64,000 bases of DNA from assembly GCA_022575985.1 (NCBI GenBank), contig JAKSXM010000007.1, positions 58,806,501 to 58,870,500 of the forward strand, read 5' to 3'. This stretch comes from Anagrus nilaparvatae (taxonomy: Eukaryota; Arthropoda; Insecta; Hymenoptera; Mymaridae). Of this stretch, positions 1-10,713 are shown one piece after another; position 1 is the first letter of the stretch; each line of letters begins with the position of its first letter. The notes under the pieces were generated by a model. The model saw only the letters and a list, made by a program, of their open reading frames with translations. It did no database searches and was not told where the DNA came from. Both the position numbers and the translations under genes were made by a program.

Positions 1-345
1 CCCAATTTTAAGGAAAACAAACAAAAAAGTTTATTAGTTTAAAAAATAAAATTTCCTAAATATTATTTACTAAAGATACTTATGTATTTTTTCCCCAGGA
101 ATCCGATGAAACAATTTATTTTCGCTTTTGATCACCTCTTATATGAGAAAAATCGATTTTTGTCGTGTTTCAGGGTCCCAATTTTGAGGAAATTTAATTA
201 TAAATGGTTATAAGTTTTCAAAATATGTTTTTCTGAATATTATTTACAAGAGGATCTTGTATATTTTTTCCCCGGAAATTCGACCACGTCTTATATGAGA
301 AAAATCGAATTTTGTCGTTTTTCAAGGTCATAATTTTAAGGAAAT
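1..345. repeat. satellite-like tandem repeat at window edge
   Basis: Two full units and part of a third are visible. The unit start (cccaattttaaggaaa-like) recurs near 1, 178 and 328. Each unit also contains a tttttccccaggaat/ccggaaatt block and a cttatatgagaaaaatcga block. The period is about 150-176 bases, varying between copies. The array probably continues left of the window. No coding potential. Confidence 0.7.
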
Positions 346-514
346 ACATTATAAAAATCAAGACAATATTGGAAATATGAAAATATTTATAGCAAACGCT
401 TAAAGTAGCTGGATAGAAGGTCCGGATAGGAAATTCGTAGACATTTTTTAGTGTAGAAAACACCCCACCATACGGTTTTTTTTGTCATTTTGATCGAATA
501 ATAAAACGCTTCCA

Positions 515-1637
515 CACGGAAACCTGTTTTACCATCATTTCAGAGGGAAACTATACCTTTAAAACTAGGGTAAAGTTGTCCCTAAAATATTCATGGACTT
601 TACCCTCGAAATCCAGGGAAACCGCCATCTTTTTTTACTAAAATTTTGCATTTCAGTAGCAGACGAAAGAATTATAGTATAGAAAATAATAAATAAAAGT
701 GATAAAAGTTATAGTTTTTGAAAGATTATTTATTATTTGTTGATTATATATTATATCCCTTATTCATTTTGAAATTAATTAATTAAATTATATAATTTTT
801 CACTAGTGTGTGTCATTTATCTGAGTATAAAATAATAAAAAAATTGGACTTTTAATTGTTTTAATTTGGGGAAAATAATTTTTATCTTTATAATAAAGTA
901 AAATTATATTTGTTAAATAATTCGTGGCTTAAATTTGTATTAAACAATATATTTTTATTAGATTTCAATTAAGTAACAACACAACAAAACATTAACCTAA
1001 AACTTTTAATCAGAGACTACTTAAATATTAGTCTCTACTTTTAATATTGTCATAAAAAGATTTATGTATTTGATAGATTTTATGCTAACTTATAAGAAAA
1101 TTAACGAAATTAATATTTAATTAATTAATTTAACAATAAATAATTAATTATAAAAAAAGGTTATTTTTTTGTTGTGTTATACTAAACCACAAATTATTTA
1201 ATATATATATAATTTTACTTTATTATAAAGATAAAAATTATTTTCCCCAAATTAAAACAAATTTAATGCTATTGTATTCACCCTCAATAAAAATCTCTAG
1301 AAAAGTCCAATTTTTTTATTATTTTATACTCAGATAAATGACACACTAGTGAAAAATTATATAATTTAATTAATTAATTTCAAAATGAATAAGGGATATA
1401 ATATATAATCAACAAATAATAAATAATCTTTCAAAAACTATAACTTTTATCACTTTTATTTATTATTTTCTATACTATAATTCTTTCGTCTGCTACTGAA
1501 ATGCAAAATTTTAGTAAAAAAAGATGGCGGTTTCCCTGGATTTCGAGGGTAAAGTCCATGAATATTTTAGGGACAACTTTACCCTAGTTTTAAAGGTATA
1601 GTTTCCCTCTGAAATGATGGTAAAACAGGTTTCCGTG
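515..1637. mobile_element. 1.1 kb non-autonomous element with very long terminal inverted repeats
   Basis: The left end begins cacggaaacctgtttta and the right end is its reverse complement. The arms stay recognisable for about 400 bases each (515 to about 925 and about 1185 to 1637), through the blocks aaccgccatcttttt and ttccccaaatt. The right arm carries an extra segment of about 45 bases near 1262-1310 that the left arm lacks. The middle is AT-rich with no open frame. I cannot see a clear target-site duplication, so the superfamily is open. Confidence 0.8.
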
Positions 1638-1829
1638 CAGGTCACCGTGTATTGCTATTTAAAAAAATCGCCCTTTTTATAATGAGAAGAAATTTTCTTT
1701 TTTTAATATCCTTAAACAGGCTACTAATTTTCAGTTTTTTATTTTATAATCGCATAATTGAACTCTTCTGCGTTATAAATAAAAAAAAAAGTTAATTTTG
1801 GACCAATTTTGAAGGAGTTATATACTTAC

Positions 1830-2050
1830 AAAGTCGCTGGGGTCCGCTAGACCCCCCCGTGCTCTAACGTTTTCGGAAGGCACCCGTGCTGCTAAGGGTT
1901 AATATTTAAAAAATGATTCCATATTTTATCTTTCTTAACCCTCTAGGGTCACACTTCTCGAAAATCCCGTAATGGTCATCTTAGGTCATTATGACCCAAG
2001 GCGGTTTTTGGCCGAGTTAAGACCCATTCTAAGGGTGCCAAACTAATTAA
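1830..2050. repeat. two TTAACCC-type transposon ends, back to back
   Basis: A GC-richer block ends in gctaagggttaa at 1902, and another block starts ttaaccctctagggtc at 1935. Both look like ends of TTAA-target (piggyBac-type) elements pointing away from each other. Matching partner ends are not visible nearby, so these are fragments. Confidence 0.35.
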
Positions 2051-2707
2051 GTGTATACTTGGATATCCAATTTACAATAATTCATATGTATTTAGTGAAA
2101 ATTTTAAATTTTAGTATGCTAAAAATATAAAAAAACAAAAAATTTTAAAAAGTGGACATTTTTTACAAAAAGTGGTCGTATTTGCAAAGTTCTTTTATGC
2201 AAAGCTAATTTAAATAATTAATACTTAAATAGCATAAATGAAAATAATAAAACAACTAATACTGTAAGACAAATAAATTTTTTATTTATAAATCATTTTA
2301 ACAAATAGTTATAATTTTTAAGCTTAATTTTTGCATGAAATTGACCTATTCTATTTCATTATTATTTCAAATTTCTATATAAATTACAAAGCATAAAAGA
2401 AGCTAAAGTTTACTATCGTAATCCTTGAAAAAAAAAACATTTATTTTTTATTTCTATATGAATCAATTTTTAATTATTTTTAAACGATAAATTATTTTAA
2501 GTACATATAAATCTTGCATTTTGTCGAAGCGTAAGTAAAATAATTCAAACAATTTTTTTTAATGATCTCGACACAACACCTTTTTACTTTTATTGGAGAC
2601 CTCTTTAATATTGGCACTCTTGAACAATGGTCAGCATAAAAAAAATACAATCAATGAATCATATCTATGCTACATTTTTATAAGCATGAGATTCATTTAC
2701 TAATAAG
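2051..2707. other. AT-rich intergenic stretch
   Basis: AT-rich DNA downstream of the first F-box gene. It presumably holds that gene's 3' untranslated region. I see no other feature. Confidence 0.5.
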
Positions 2708-4208
2708 TTACACAATATTTATAGATACTAAAGGTGATAGATAAGTTAAATCATTATTTTCCACATTTGTGTCATATAAATCTATGTTTAAAACATTAGA
2801 AAAACTACTATTATCTTTTATTTTATTGACTAAGTCAATAAATTCACTAGTTATGTAGCGACAGCCTTCAATTTTACAATGTGCGAGTCTTGGGGCTGTT
2901 AATATAATATTAGCCAAAGCTTTGTTCTTGATATTAGACTTGATAATTTCGATTCTTTTTAAATTCTGAAGAAACGTTTCAAACTTTTCTACTTCTTCTT
3001 CAAAATAAATGAGTTTAAATGATAATTGTTTTAGTTTTTCGCATTTGCTTAAGGCTTTTAGGATACTACCAAGAGATATTGTAGCACAATCAATAATTAT
3101 TTTTAATGATTCAATATTTTTAAGCTGACTAAAATGATCTACAGATGTCAAGTAATAAATCTCGATTTCTAAATTAAGTTCTTTTAAATTTTTATGTTTT
3201 GTAATTTTTTGTAATATTTGGTCACTAAATTCGGTAATATTACCAGACAATATTTTTAAATTTGGAAAGAGATGAAGATAATTTAAAAAATTTTCTAATT
3301 CTAGTATATATATTTCTTCAAGATTTTTTAATGATGAAAGAAGATTTATTGAATCACGATTTATTTTCTCCAAACCGATCTTGCGTAACTCTTTTTGCCG
3401 GGAACACAAGGCAATAAATTTTTTAATACTTAAATCATTTGAGTTTGTTATGAATGAAATTTCTCTTAGTTCATCTTTGCCACCAAGAAATAGTTCGTCT
3501 ACTGTAAAATCCAAATCAGTAAATATAGATTCTATTTCTAATACTTTTATACTTCTTAATTTAGACCAAAAATCAGACCATCTTTCCGTTGAATAATATG
3601 TACAATTTTCTAAAATAATTGTTTCAACCATAGCTAAATTTAACCCCATTAAGCTGGAGAAATTGATATCCAAATTTTTCAAAGAAACATATTTTAAATT
3701 TTTATTATTCTGCATTAATGTTTTAATATCTTCATGAAGAACATGTTCTATATTTTTAATTTCTAATTTAGTAACATTAATTAAAAATTTGATTATATTT
3801 TTAAATGCTTCGGGCCAATTTACATTTGATTTATAACCATCGATTAATAGCGTATTTAAATAATTACCACACCTTCTAATCACTTGAATTATTAAATTAG
3901 TATTTTTTTTTTCATCATTACAAAAGAATTTTTTTTCAAAGTATTTATTTACTTCTAAACTTGTATTATGATTCCACGAAAGTTTGCTAACTGCATTGAA
4001 TCTTCGACTTACAAATTCTAAAGTTAATTTTTCCTTGATTGATAAGTTCTCGAAAATATGTATTAGGCAATCATCGTTCAATTGATTAATATTTATCACC
4101 TGCGATTCACTGGTAATTTTTTTTACCTCTCTAGAGTCTAAAAAATAATTTTTATTTAATTTGACAAATAGAATTTTTTTCAATATAGAATTTACCTGTA
4201 CGAATCAT
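2708..4208 (-). CDS. F-box/LRR protein, paralogue 1 (two coding exons)
   Basis: Predicted substrate-recognition subunit of an SCF ubiquitin ligase: the F-box would bind Skp1 and the leucine-rich repeats would bind the target. I read two coding exons, 4208-4196 (ATG plus 10 bases) and 4137-2708, joined across a 58-base GT-AG intron (4195-4138). This gives about 480 residues starting MIRTDSREV. The long open frame itself has only a TTG at its upstream end, so the splice is needed to supply an ATG, and it keeps frame exactly. The F-box is at about residues 22-62 (LNDDCLIHIFENL, then VSRRFNAV in place of the usual VCxxW). The rest is irregular LRRs of the NLKELNLEI type, ending near CKIEGCRYIT. 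There is no signal peptide or membrane segment. It is first of four minus-strand relatives in the window and the most diverged from the 5880/13034 pair. The target is unknown. Confidence 0.85.
4138..4195 (-). other. 58-base intron in F-box/LRR paralogue 1
   Basis: On the minus strand the donor is ACAG|gtaaat and the acceptor is ttattttttag|ACTC. Removing it joins ATGATTCGTACAG to the long exon in frame. The intron is T-rich before the acceptor, as in other short introns of this window. Confidence 0.75.
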
Positions 4209-4482
4209 TTTGTAAAGTTAAGATCGATAAGTTTTCCCTTTGAGTTTTCAGTAGAAAGCGAGTGAAACCTGTAAATTATTTATAATCATTAATAAATAAA
4301 TTTTAGCATGTTAAAAATGGTTATCTACATTGTAAAAAATGATCATCATGGGACATTTCTCGTAAAATTACAACAAATTGTAGTGAAATGGGAATAGTGA
4401 AATGAATTAAAGTGAAATGGAAACGTACTACTAATAATTGTGAAACCATCACCCACTCACTTATGAACCAAGTTCGGATTTG

Positions 4483-4936
4483 GCCCACGTATGGCAAAAG
4501 ATTTTTATTTATTTTTAAATAAAAAAATAGTACATTTTTAACCTAGGGAGCAAAAAAAAAGGAATCAAATATTGACCTAATAACCGTGCAAAAAGGTAAT
4601 ACGGGATGATAAAATTTAATTTGAAAAAATTTATTTGGTGTTGGAAAATTTTTTGGTTTTTCCATCTTGGCGGACCATAAAATTTATTCAAAAACTTATA
4701 AATACTTTTTTCAAATTAATTCGATATTCGATATATAATTTAAGAATGGATAAATAAAATCAATTCAATTTATAAACAGTCATTTATGCCATCGATTTCA
4801 TATATGAGTGTTGGCTGCACTCGATTAATCCCAAACCGTCTTTATAATTTTAAAGAGGCAGTTCAAATTTCGAAACAAATGATTTCTTTTCTTTTATTAA
4901 AAAAAAAATAATAAAAATCTTCTGCCATACGTGGGC
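4483..4936. mobile_element. MITE-like inverted-repeat element
   Basis: The left end gcccacgtatggcaaaag matches the right end (cttctgccatacgtgggc) as its reverse complement, with arms of about 27 bases running into aagatttttat. The 450-base body is non-coding. No clear target-site duplication. It lies just upstream of the first F-box gene. Confidence 0.65.
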
Positions 4937-5879
4937 TGATGTATGTGCCGTAGTCGCTCAGACGTGTACTGAAGTACAAATACTATATGTGCACCACACG
5001 CATTTTGCCGAACGTTGCTTGAACTTCAACGCATACTTGGCCGATACAGTTCAAAAGTGCGTTTTGATGCATTTTCTATACACGACTTCAAAAACTTGAA
5101 AGGACTGAATCTTGCTACTGTTAGCAAATATTAAAGGGATATTAAGTTAAGGGTACTGAAACAAAATCCACACGAGTGAAACTTCGATTTTCGTAACCAG
5201 CGACCCAAAAAACCCTAAGTAGACCTTTTTTTATCTTGGTTGCCAAAAATAAACCCCCTTTCTATGATTTTACTGGAATATTTTGTAATATCTATTTGTT
5301 AAACCAGGAAAAAAATAGGATTTGTCTTTCTTTGCAGATTCGTGGAAAAGCGATCTCAGCGATTTTTTTTTTTTTTTAAATTACATAAGCATTTATCGAA
5401 CTAAATTTTTTTAAAGAATTTTCTGTATCTATCAATCTGAAATAAAATCATCAATTAATTCTTTTATTTTACACTTATCAGCAGCATTTAAATTTAATAA
5501 CAAAGGTAATGCATACAAAATTAAAAAAAAATTCAAAAAAAAGTTGAGAATGAACAAATTTAGTTTTTATTTCTCTAAATTTTTACAAAAATACTTTCTG
5601 AAATACATGATTAATTTCATTTTATCTTTACCTTAAAATAAAGAACTAAGAAAATAAATGTTTACAAAAAACTAAAAATACCAATTTAATAATAACAAAA
5701 TACTGACTTTTATTAATTTACAATTCGCCATATTGATATTCTAAAGAATAAAATTTTAAATTAACTTTTGTAAATTATTTATAAAAAATATATTTTTGCA
5801 TTTGATAAATACTGAAATTCTAGTTTTTATTTTGAAAAATAAGTAAATAATTATTATAACTATTTTTTTACAAATTATT
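4937..5879. other. intergenic, with a dispersed-repeat fragment
   Basis: The stretch 4937-5110 is less AT-rich and non-coding. At 5191-5225 is a fragment (cagcgacccaaaaaaccc) of the same repeat family seen at 36495-36520. From 5350 to 5879 the sequence is AT-rich and probably includes the 3' UTR of the next F-box gene. Confidence 0.4.
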
Positions 5880-7361
5880 TTAACTATTTTCTTGATAATC
5901 ATTAACCATAACCTTTCTATTAATGACTGTAATAAAAATTAATGGTATCCAATCCTTAAAACCAAAATCAACACAATTACAATCACGAAAGAAAATTTCT
6001 AATCTGTTTTTATCACCACGATCAGATTTTATTTTGTAAGCAAAATTAACAAAACTATTAGATACTTTAGAACAATTTTCGAGTCTTAATTTTTTTAGAT
6101 TCAATGCTGTTTTAAATATATTTCCAAATGATTCTTCGTCAATATCTAACCCACACCAACATATTTTTAAACTTTCTAAATTTGGAAAAAGTGAAATGTA
6201 ATACAATCCAACATTTGAAAAATTACAGCTATTTATAACTAAATTTTTCAATTTTTTACACTTTAATAGGTTTTTGAGTATAATATCAATGCTTTCATAA
6301 CTTGCATTGATAAAATCAGCATTTTCTATGATAAATGTTTCTAAATTAACAAATTTACTAAAGTCAAGATTTGAATCTTTTATCACAAAATTCTTAAATA
6401 TAATTTCAATCTTTTTGACATTGACATTTAAATATTTAATTATATCCTCTAAATTATCAAGATTTAATTCATTAACGTCGAATAAAAAATGTTCAAGATT
6501 ATCAAAACGATTTAAAGAATTTTTTAAATTACTTAAATCTCTATTATCTTCAGTAGACAAAAAAAATTCTCGAAAATTTTCTATTGGTATTCCGTTTAAT
6601 AATTGAGAATTGATGAAAACATTTTTTAGCTTAAGTTTGCGTAAATTTTTTTGATTACTTAAAAATATTGGCAAACGCGGAACATTAGTTGATAATGGAT
6701 CATAAGATCTAATAAAAATTTCAGTTATATTTTGACATAAACTTAATGCATCTAATAATTTGATAATATTATCTACATTTTCATCAAATAAATTTATTTT
6801 GTTTAAATTTTCCAAATTAGATAAAATTCCTTCAAAATCAAATTCACAATTTGCTATTGATAATTCTCTGATTTTACCTTCTGATAATTTATTTAAACAG
6901 TCACCTTGAACATTTAAATAGTTTAAAGATACTTTACTCAAATTAAAACTTTTAGTGAATAATAATCTTAGGTCTTTGTTTGTGAATATTTTATCACTCG
7001 AAATATTGTCGCATATTTCTAAATAAGTTAAATTACAGCAAAATTTTGGAAAATTTTTTAAAAAATAAGATGAATAAATATTTTTTAAACCAAATGAATC
7101 TATATATAATTTATCAATGTATAAACCTCTTGATTTGAAAATATTTACAAGAAAAGTTGTTTTTGCAACTTTTTTATCCTCAACAGCAGAATCTTCATCT
7201 GGTAAAAAAAATCTTAAGTCAAAACCTTTTAGGTTACTTCTTACAAGTGTTGAAACTTTCCTCCATTGCTTACAGACTAATTCAACTTTTAGAATATCGT
7301 TTAATGACAAACATTGAAAAATGCACACTAAACAATCATCATTTAATTTTTTAATAGACAT
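5880..7361 (-). CDS. F-box/LRR protein, paralogue 2
   Basis: A single 493-residue coding exon. The ATG at 7361 leads straight into the F-box (about residues 4-45: LNDDCLVCIFQCL followed by VELVCKQWRKV), then an LRR array of irregular repeats such as NLESLKICWC and NLKKLRLENC to the C-terminus. Predicted role: intracellular SCF adaptor that picks a protein for ubiquitination; the target is unknown. It is the closest relative of the gene at 13034-14539: the shared SFDLR/SFDLKG region, the block around residues 350-420 (IENADFINASYESIDIIL) and the C-terminal WxPLIFxTV are nearly identical, while the central repeats differ more. Its C-terminus extends about 12 residues past the paralogue's. No signal peptide or membrane segment. 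The conserved upstream splice site suggests an untranslated leader exon. Confidence 0.88.
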   Translation of the reverse strand: MSIKKLNDDCLVCIFQCLSLNDILKVELVCKQWRKVSTLVRSNLKGFDLRFFLPDEDSAVEDKKVAKTTFLVNIFKSRGLYIDKLYIDSFGLKNIYSSYFLKNFPKFCCNLTYLEICDNISSDKIFTNKDLRLLFTKSFNLSKVSLNYLNVQGDCLNKLSEGKIRELSIANCEFDFEGILSNLENLNKINLFDENVDNIIKLLDALSLCQNITEIFIRSYDPLSTNVPRLPIFLSNQKNLRKLKLKNVFINSQLLNGIPIENFREFFLSTEDNRDLSNLKNSLNRFDNLEHFLFDVNELNLDNLEDIIKYLNVNVKKIEIIFKNFVIKDSNLDFSKFVNLETFIIENADFINASYESIDIILKNLLKCKKLKNLVINSCNFSNVGLYYISLFPNLESLKICWCGLDIDEESFGNIFKTALNLKKLRLENCSKVSNSFVNFAYKIKSDRGDKNRLEIFFRDCNCVDFGFKDWIPLIFITVINRKVMVNDYQENS

Positions 7362-7564
7362 GTTTTTAGTTTTTATAAACTTATCGTTTATGATTGCTTA
7401 AATTGAATCTGAAAGTTATAAAATTTATCAGTTAAATTCTAATTACTTTGTAAATTTTATTATTTTTCTACTCACAACTAAGACTAATCTCCCATACAAT
7501 TTGACTTTAAAATTAATGGATTTCCATTTTTGATTTAATTAGACTCTATAATTTCTGGTTTCTG
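7362..7564 (-). other. probable 5' leader of paralogue 2
   Basis: On the minus strand a T-rich acceptor (tttttttcag|AAACCAGAAATTATAG) sits near 7563. The same acceptor context, cag|AAACCAAAAG, lies upstream of the paralogue at 13034-14539. A second possible leader intron runs from TT|gtgagtag (about 7465) to ataactttcag (about 7412). This supports a spliced, untranslated first exon; transcript data would be needed to place it. Confidence 0.4.
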
Positions 7565-7590
7565 AAAAAAAAAAAAATTATATACATATA

Positions 7591-7729
7591 TTAATAATTT
7601 TGTAATTTGATGACCAATAACAGGGCCAAGTGATTTCAAAAAATCATTTTATTAATTTATAGAAATAAATAGAATTGTTGTTGAAAACACTTGGCTCCAT
7701 TATTGATCATCAAATTTCAAAATTATTAA
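7591..7729. mobile_element. 139-base MITE-like hairpin
   Basis: Imperfect inverted repeat with arms of about 50 bases: ttaataattttgtaatttga at the left, its complement at the right, and a shared ggccaagtg/cacttggc core. The loop is AT-rich. It sits immediately upstream of the leader of paralogue 2. Confidence 0.65.
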
Positions 7730-9145
7730 TAATTCATCATTGATAAGGAACATTTGAGTCTTTAAAGGTAATCAACATAAATTTAACTTAATTTTGAAAA
7801 AAATACATTGCTGTGTCAAAATTGATTTGCTCACAATTTAAGAATAGGCAGGAATTTTTATGGTTATATATTTCTGTGATTGAAATTTTAATAGAAATGC
7901 AAAATTTTAAATATTTTATAACTGGGCTATATAGCCCAGTTCTGGTCATTAAAAAAGATAAAACAAGAATTTATTCATCAAAAAATGGGCGATACACAAA
8001 ACAACAATTATTTAATTTTTAATGTTTTATTCAGCACCCAGAAATCTAATTTTTTTTAAATTTTTTGTGAAGCATAAAATCTTGGCCATAAATAAAAAAT
8101 GCCCAAAATCAGTTACCATAGTTTCTCTGCTTCACTTTAAATTATAGTTTATACCAGTTATTTTTCTGGACATGAGTCGTTATAAACTAGATGTTACAGC
8201 ATTGACCTTATTAATTACTTATCAACATGATTTCATAAATTTTAAAATTTTAAACTTATTTCAAAACTTAAAACAAAGAAATGTCAAAGGCAACAAACTA
8301 ACCACGTAAATAAGTTTTATCTAAATTACTGTTTTTAAATTAAATATAACAATCCGGAAAAAAATATTTAATTAACAGAGATAAAGATTACAATAAATTG
8401 TCATTAATATTAACCCTGATTTTTAATTTTAGATAATTGTTTATTTATAACATACTTGCAGATAATACATGGTATTTTGGGAATACTTGCACAAAAATTC
8501 GCACAAACATTGAGTTATTTAAAAAAGCAAATAAGTAACTATACATAAAAAAACATTTTTAATTTAGAATTTTTCAAATGTCTTCTGACGAACTTACCAC
8601 TAAAATGCTCGCTAAGATATAAACCCGAACACAGAAAAAATACTTTTTAACGAAAAATAAATAAATACAAGTTTAAACTATTAAATTTATCTGCAGTATT
8701 TTACATAAATAAAGTGTTCACAATTCAAAAATTTTATTTATAATTATTTAATTCAATGTTTTGGTGGCTCAAGATTTCGAAACACTACTGGCTATTTTGA
8801 TTTCTAGAAAACTGGTTTTTATTACTTGCATCTTTAACTTAATCAAAACATAAATATGCAGGAGGGGTAAATTAAATTTGTTAATGTTTTGATATACTGT
8901 ACTATAAACTTCTTAATAGCTAATTACTTTAATATTTATTTTTCTTTTAATTTCAAAATTTTTTTTTTAAATCTTTTCGGTAAAAAATTTTTTTTTTAAG
9001 TTTCACTACACAGCGCTGCTTGCATTTGAAACAATAATTTTTTTTTTAATTTTCTTTTAGTCAAGGCGCCATCAATGTTAAATGTATCCAAAAATTTTAT
9101 CAGCATGAGAATGGATCCACCTCGTTAAATCGTAAGTATTTTTGG
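7730..9145. other. AT-rich intergenic stretch
   Basis: No gene or repeat structure I can support. Short open frames here are chance products. Confidence 0.5.
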
Positions 9146-9147
9146 TA

Positions 9148-9779
9148 GAGTTCCACGATATTTCGATATTGATGTCTTATTTTCAATACGATATCGATAT
9201 CAAAGGGCTCGATATTTCGATAATATCCTTGATAATATCGATATCGGTTTTTATCAATGAAATGGATAGTGATTTCTTATTACGATTGTCCGTTTTTAGC
9301 AGTTAAAAAATTATTTTGCATTTTTGAAAATTCAGTTATTAATTTTTCTGATGGTGCATTATTTATTGGCATTTTAATACCTGGATGTAATAAATTTTAA
9401 TTATCTTTTCGATATTTTTAGTTTTTCATAAATTGCAAATCCCAATTTTGTTTCCTTTTTTATCTTTTGAATATGTAAAATATTTTTTTAGTAATTATAC
9501 TTTATTATTTTCACTATCAATTTCAGCCATTATTTATTAATATTTAGATAAAATTTTTAAATATTATTAAAAACACGTTTTCTTTCTTCTTTTTTTAAAA
9601 GAATTAATTTTTTATAAAAAATTATTAATTATAATTTATAAATTTAAGATAAACACAAAAATTTTGACAAAAAAATTAATAATTTATAATTTTAAAATTT
9701 TAGAACTCGATATTTCGATATTTTCGATATCGATACGATATTACTTAAAATATCGTATCGTATCGATATCGTGGAACTC
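9148..9779. mobile_element. 632-base MITE with TA target-site duplication
   Basis: The ends gagttccacgatat and atatcgtggaactc are reverse complements, flanked by TA on each side (9146-9147 and 9780-9781). The subterminal parts are packed with variants of cgatatcgat, which is itself palindromic. The TA duplication is typical of the Tc1/mariner superfamily. No transposase is present, so the element is non-autonomous. Confidence 0.8.
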
Positions 9780-9904
9780 TAATTTTTGGTTTCAAAAAAC
9801 AATTTTGAAGGTTTCATCGATTTTCCGGTGATCAGTTTTGAGTAATAAGCCCTATACCATAAAAATTCGACAAAAAATTTACAAGGATCATAGTTACTGA
9901 CTTT

Positions 9905-10713
9905 TTAACAGCATTCCGGAGCTCTGTAATTACCGACATTTTCTATAGGGAATCTAGTAAATTTGGGCTGATATGGGCTAATCGGTTCCTGATTTACTGA
10001 AGCCAAAAAACAACTAAAAAAGTTTTTCTCTTACAAAAAATTTTCTTGTTAGTTCCTCTACACCACTATCGTCTTTGATTTTTGATATTCGATAATTTTT
10101 TTTATTAAATAATAATTTATTATTTATTATTAATTTATAATAATAAGGTCTGTTCTTTTTTTCCCAAAAAAGTTAACCTGGAGCAAAACTGGGGTAAAAC
10201 TAAACAGAACGCGCGTTCTTTTTAATGGCGGTAATTCAAAAAGCAAAACGTTTTTTGGGATAAAATTCTTTTACTAAAAATTAAATGTCAAAACATGTTT
10301 AATATAGCCTTTTATCATTTAGCAGTAAATAATCTATTACTTAAAATAAAAAAAATTAATAAAAATTTAAATAAAGTACAATCTAACCTACAAAATGTTT
10401 GAAATGAGCGCGCATTTTTTTTCTCTGTTTAACTCCAGTTCTACTTTTTTGGGGAAAAAAGAACAGACCTATAAACAGTTCGCGTCCAATCAAATGGCGT
10501 CGAATAGATACGAACTTATGAATTATTATTTGATAAAAAAAAATTATCAAATATCAAAAATCGAAGACGATAGCGGTGTAAAGGAACTAAAAAGAAAATT
10601 TGCCTTCCAAAAAGGCTTCAGTAAATCAGGAACCGATTGGCCTAAATCAGCCCAAATTTACTAGATTCCCCATAGAAAATGTCGGTAATTACAGAGCTCC
10701 GGAATGCTGTTAA
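9905..10713. mobile_element. MITE with TTAA target site (piggyBac-type)
   Basis: Bounded by TTAA at both ends (9905-9908 and 10710-10713). The ends cagcattccggagctctgta and its complement are inverted repeats, and the arms stay alignable for roughly 200 bases through blocks such as aatttgggctgat. TTAA targeting is the piggyBac hallmark, but the terminal CCC of classic piggyBac ends is absent. A second inverted-repeat element sits inside. No transposase. Confidence 0.75.
10146..10470. mobile_element. nested MITE inside the TTAA element
   Basis: The left end aggtctgttctttttttccc and the right end gggaaaaaagaacagacct are inverted repeats. The element lies between the arms of the 9905-10713 element, so it inserted later. 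An open frame crossing its right end is not a gene. Confidence 0.7.

Noticed and set aside
6307..7354. Plus-strand frames inside the F-box/LRR gene
   Set aside because: They are shadows of the minus-strand gene; the F-box and LRR pattern is on the minus strand only.
10395..10664. 89-codon open frame with an ATG
   Set aside because: It starts inside a nested MITE and runs into the arm of the TTAA element; no protein family features.
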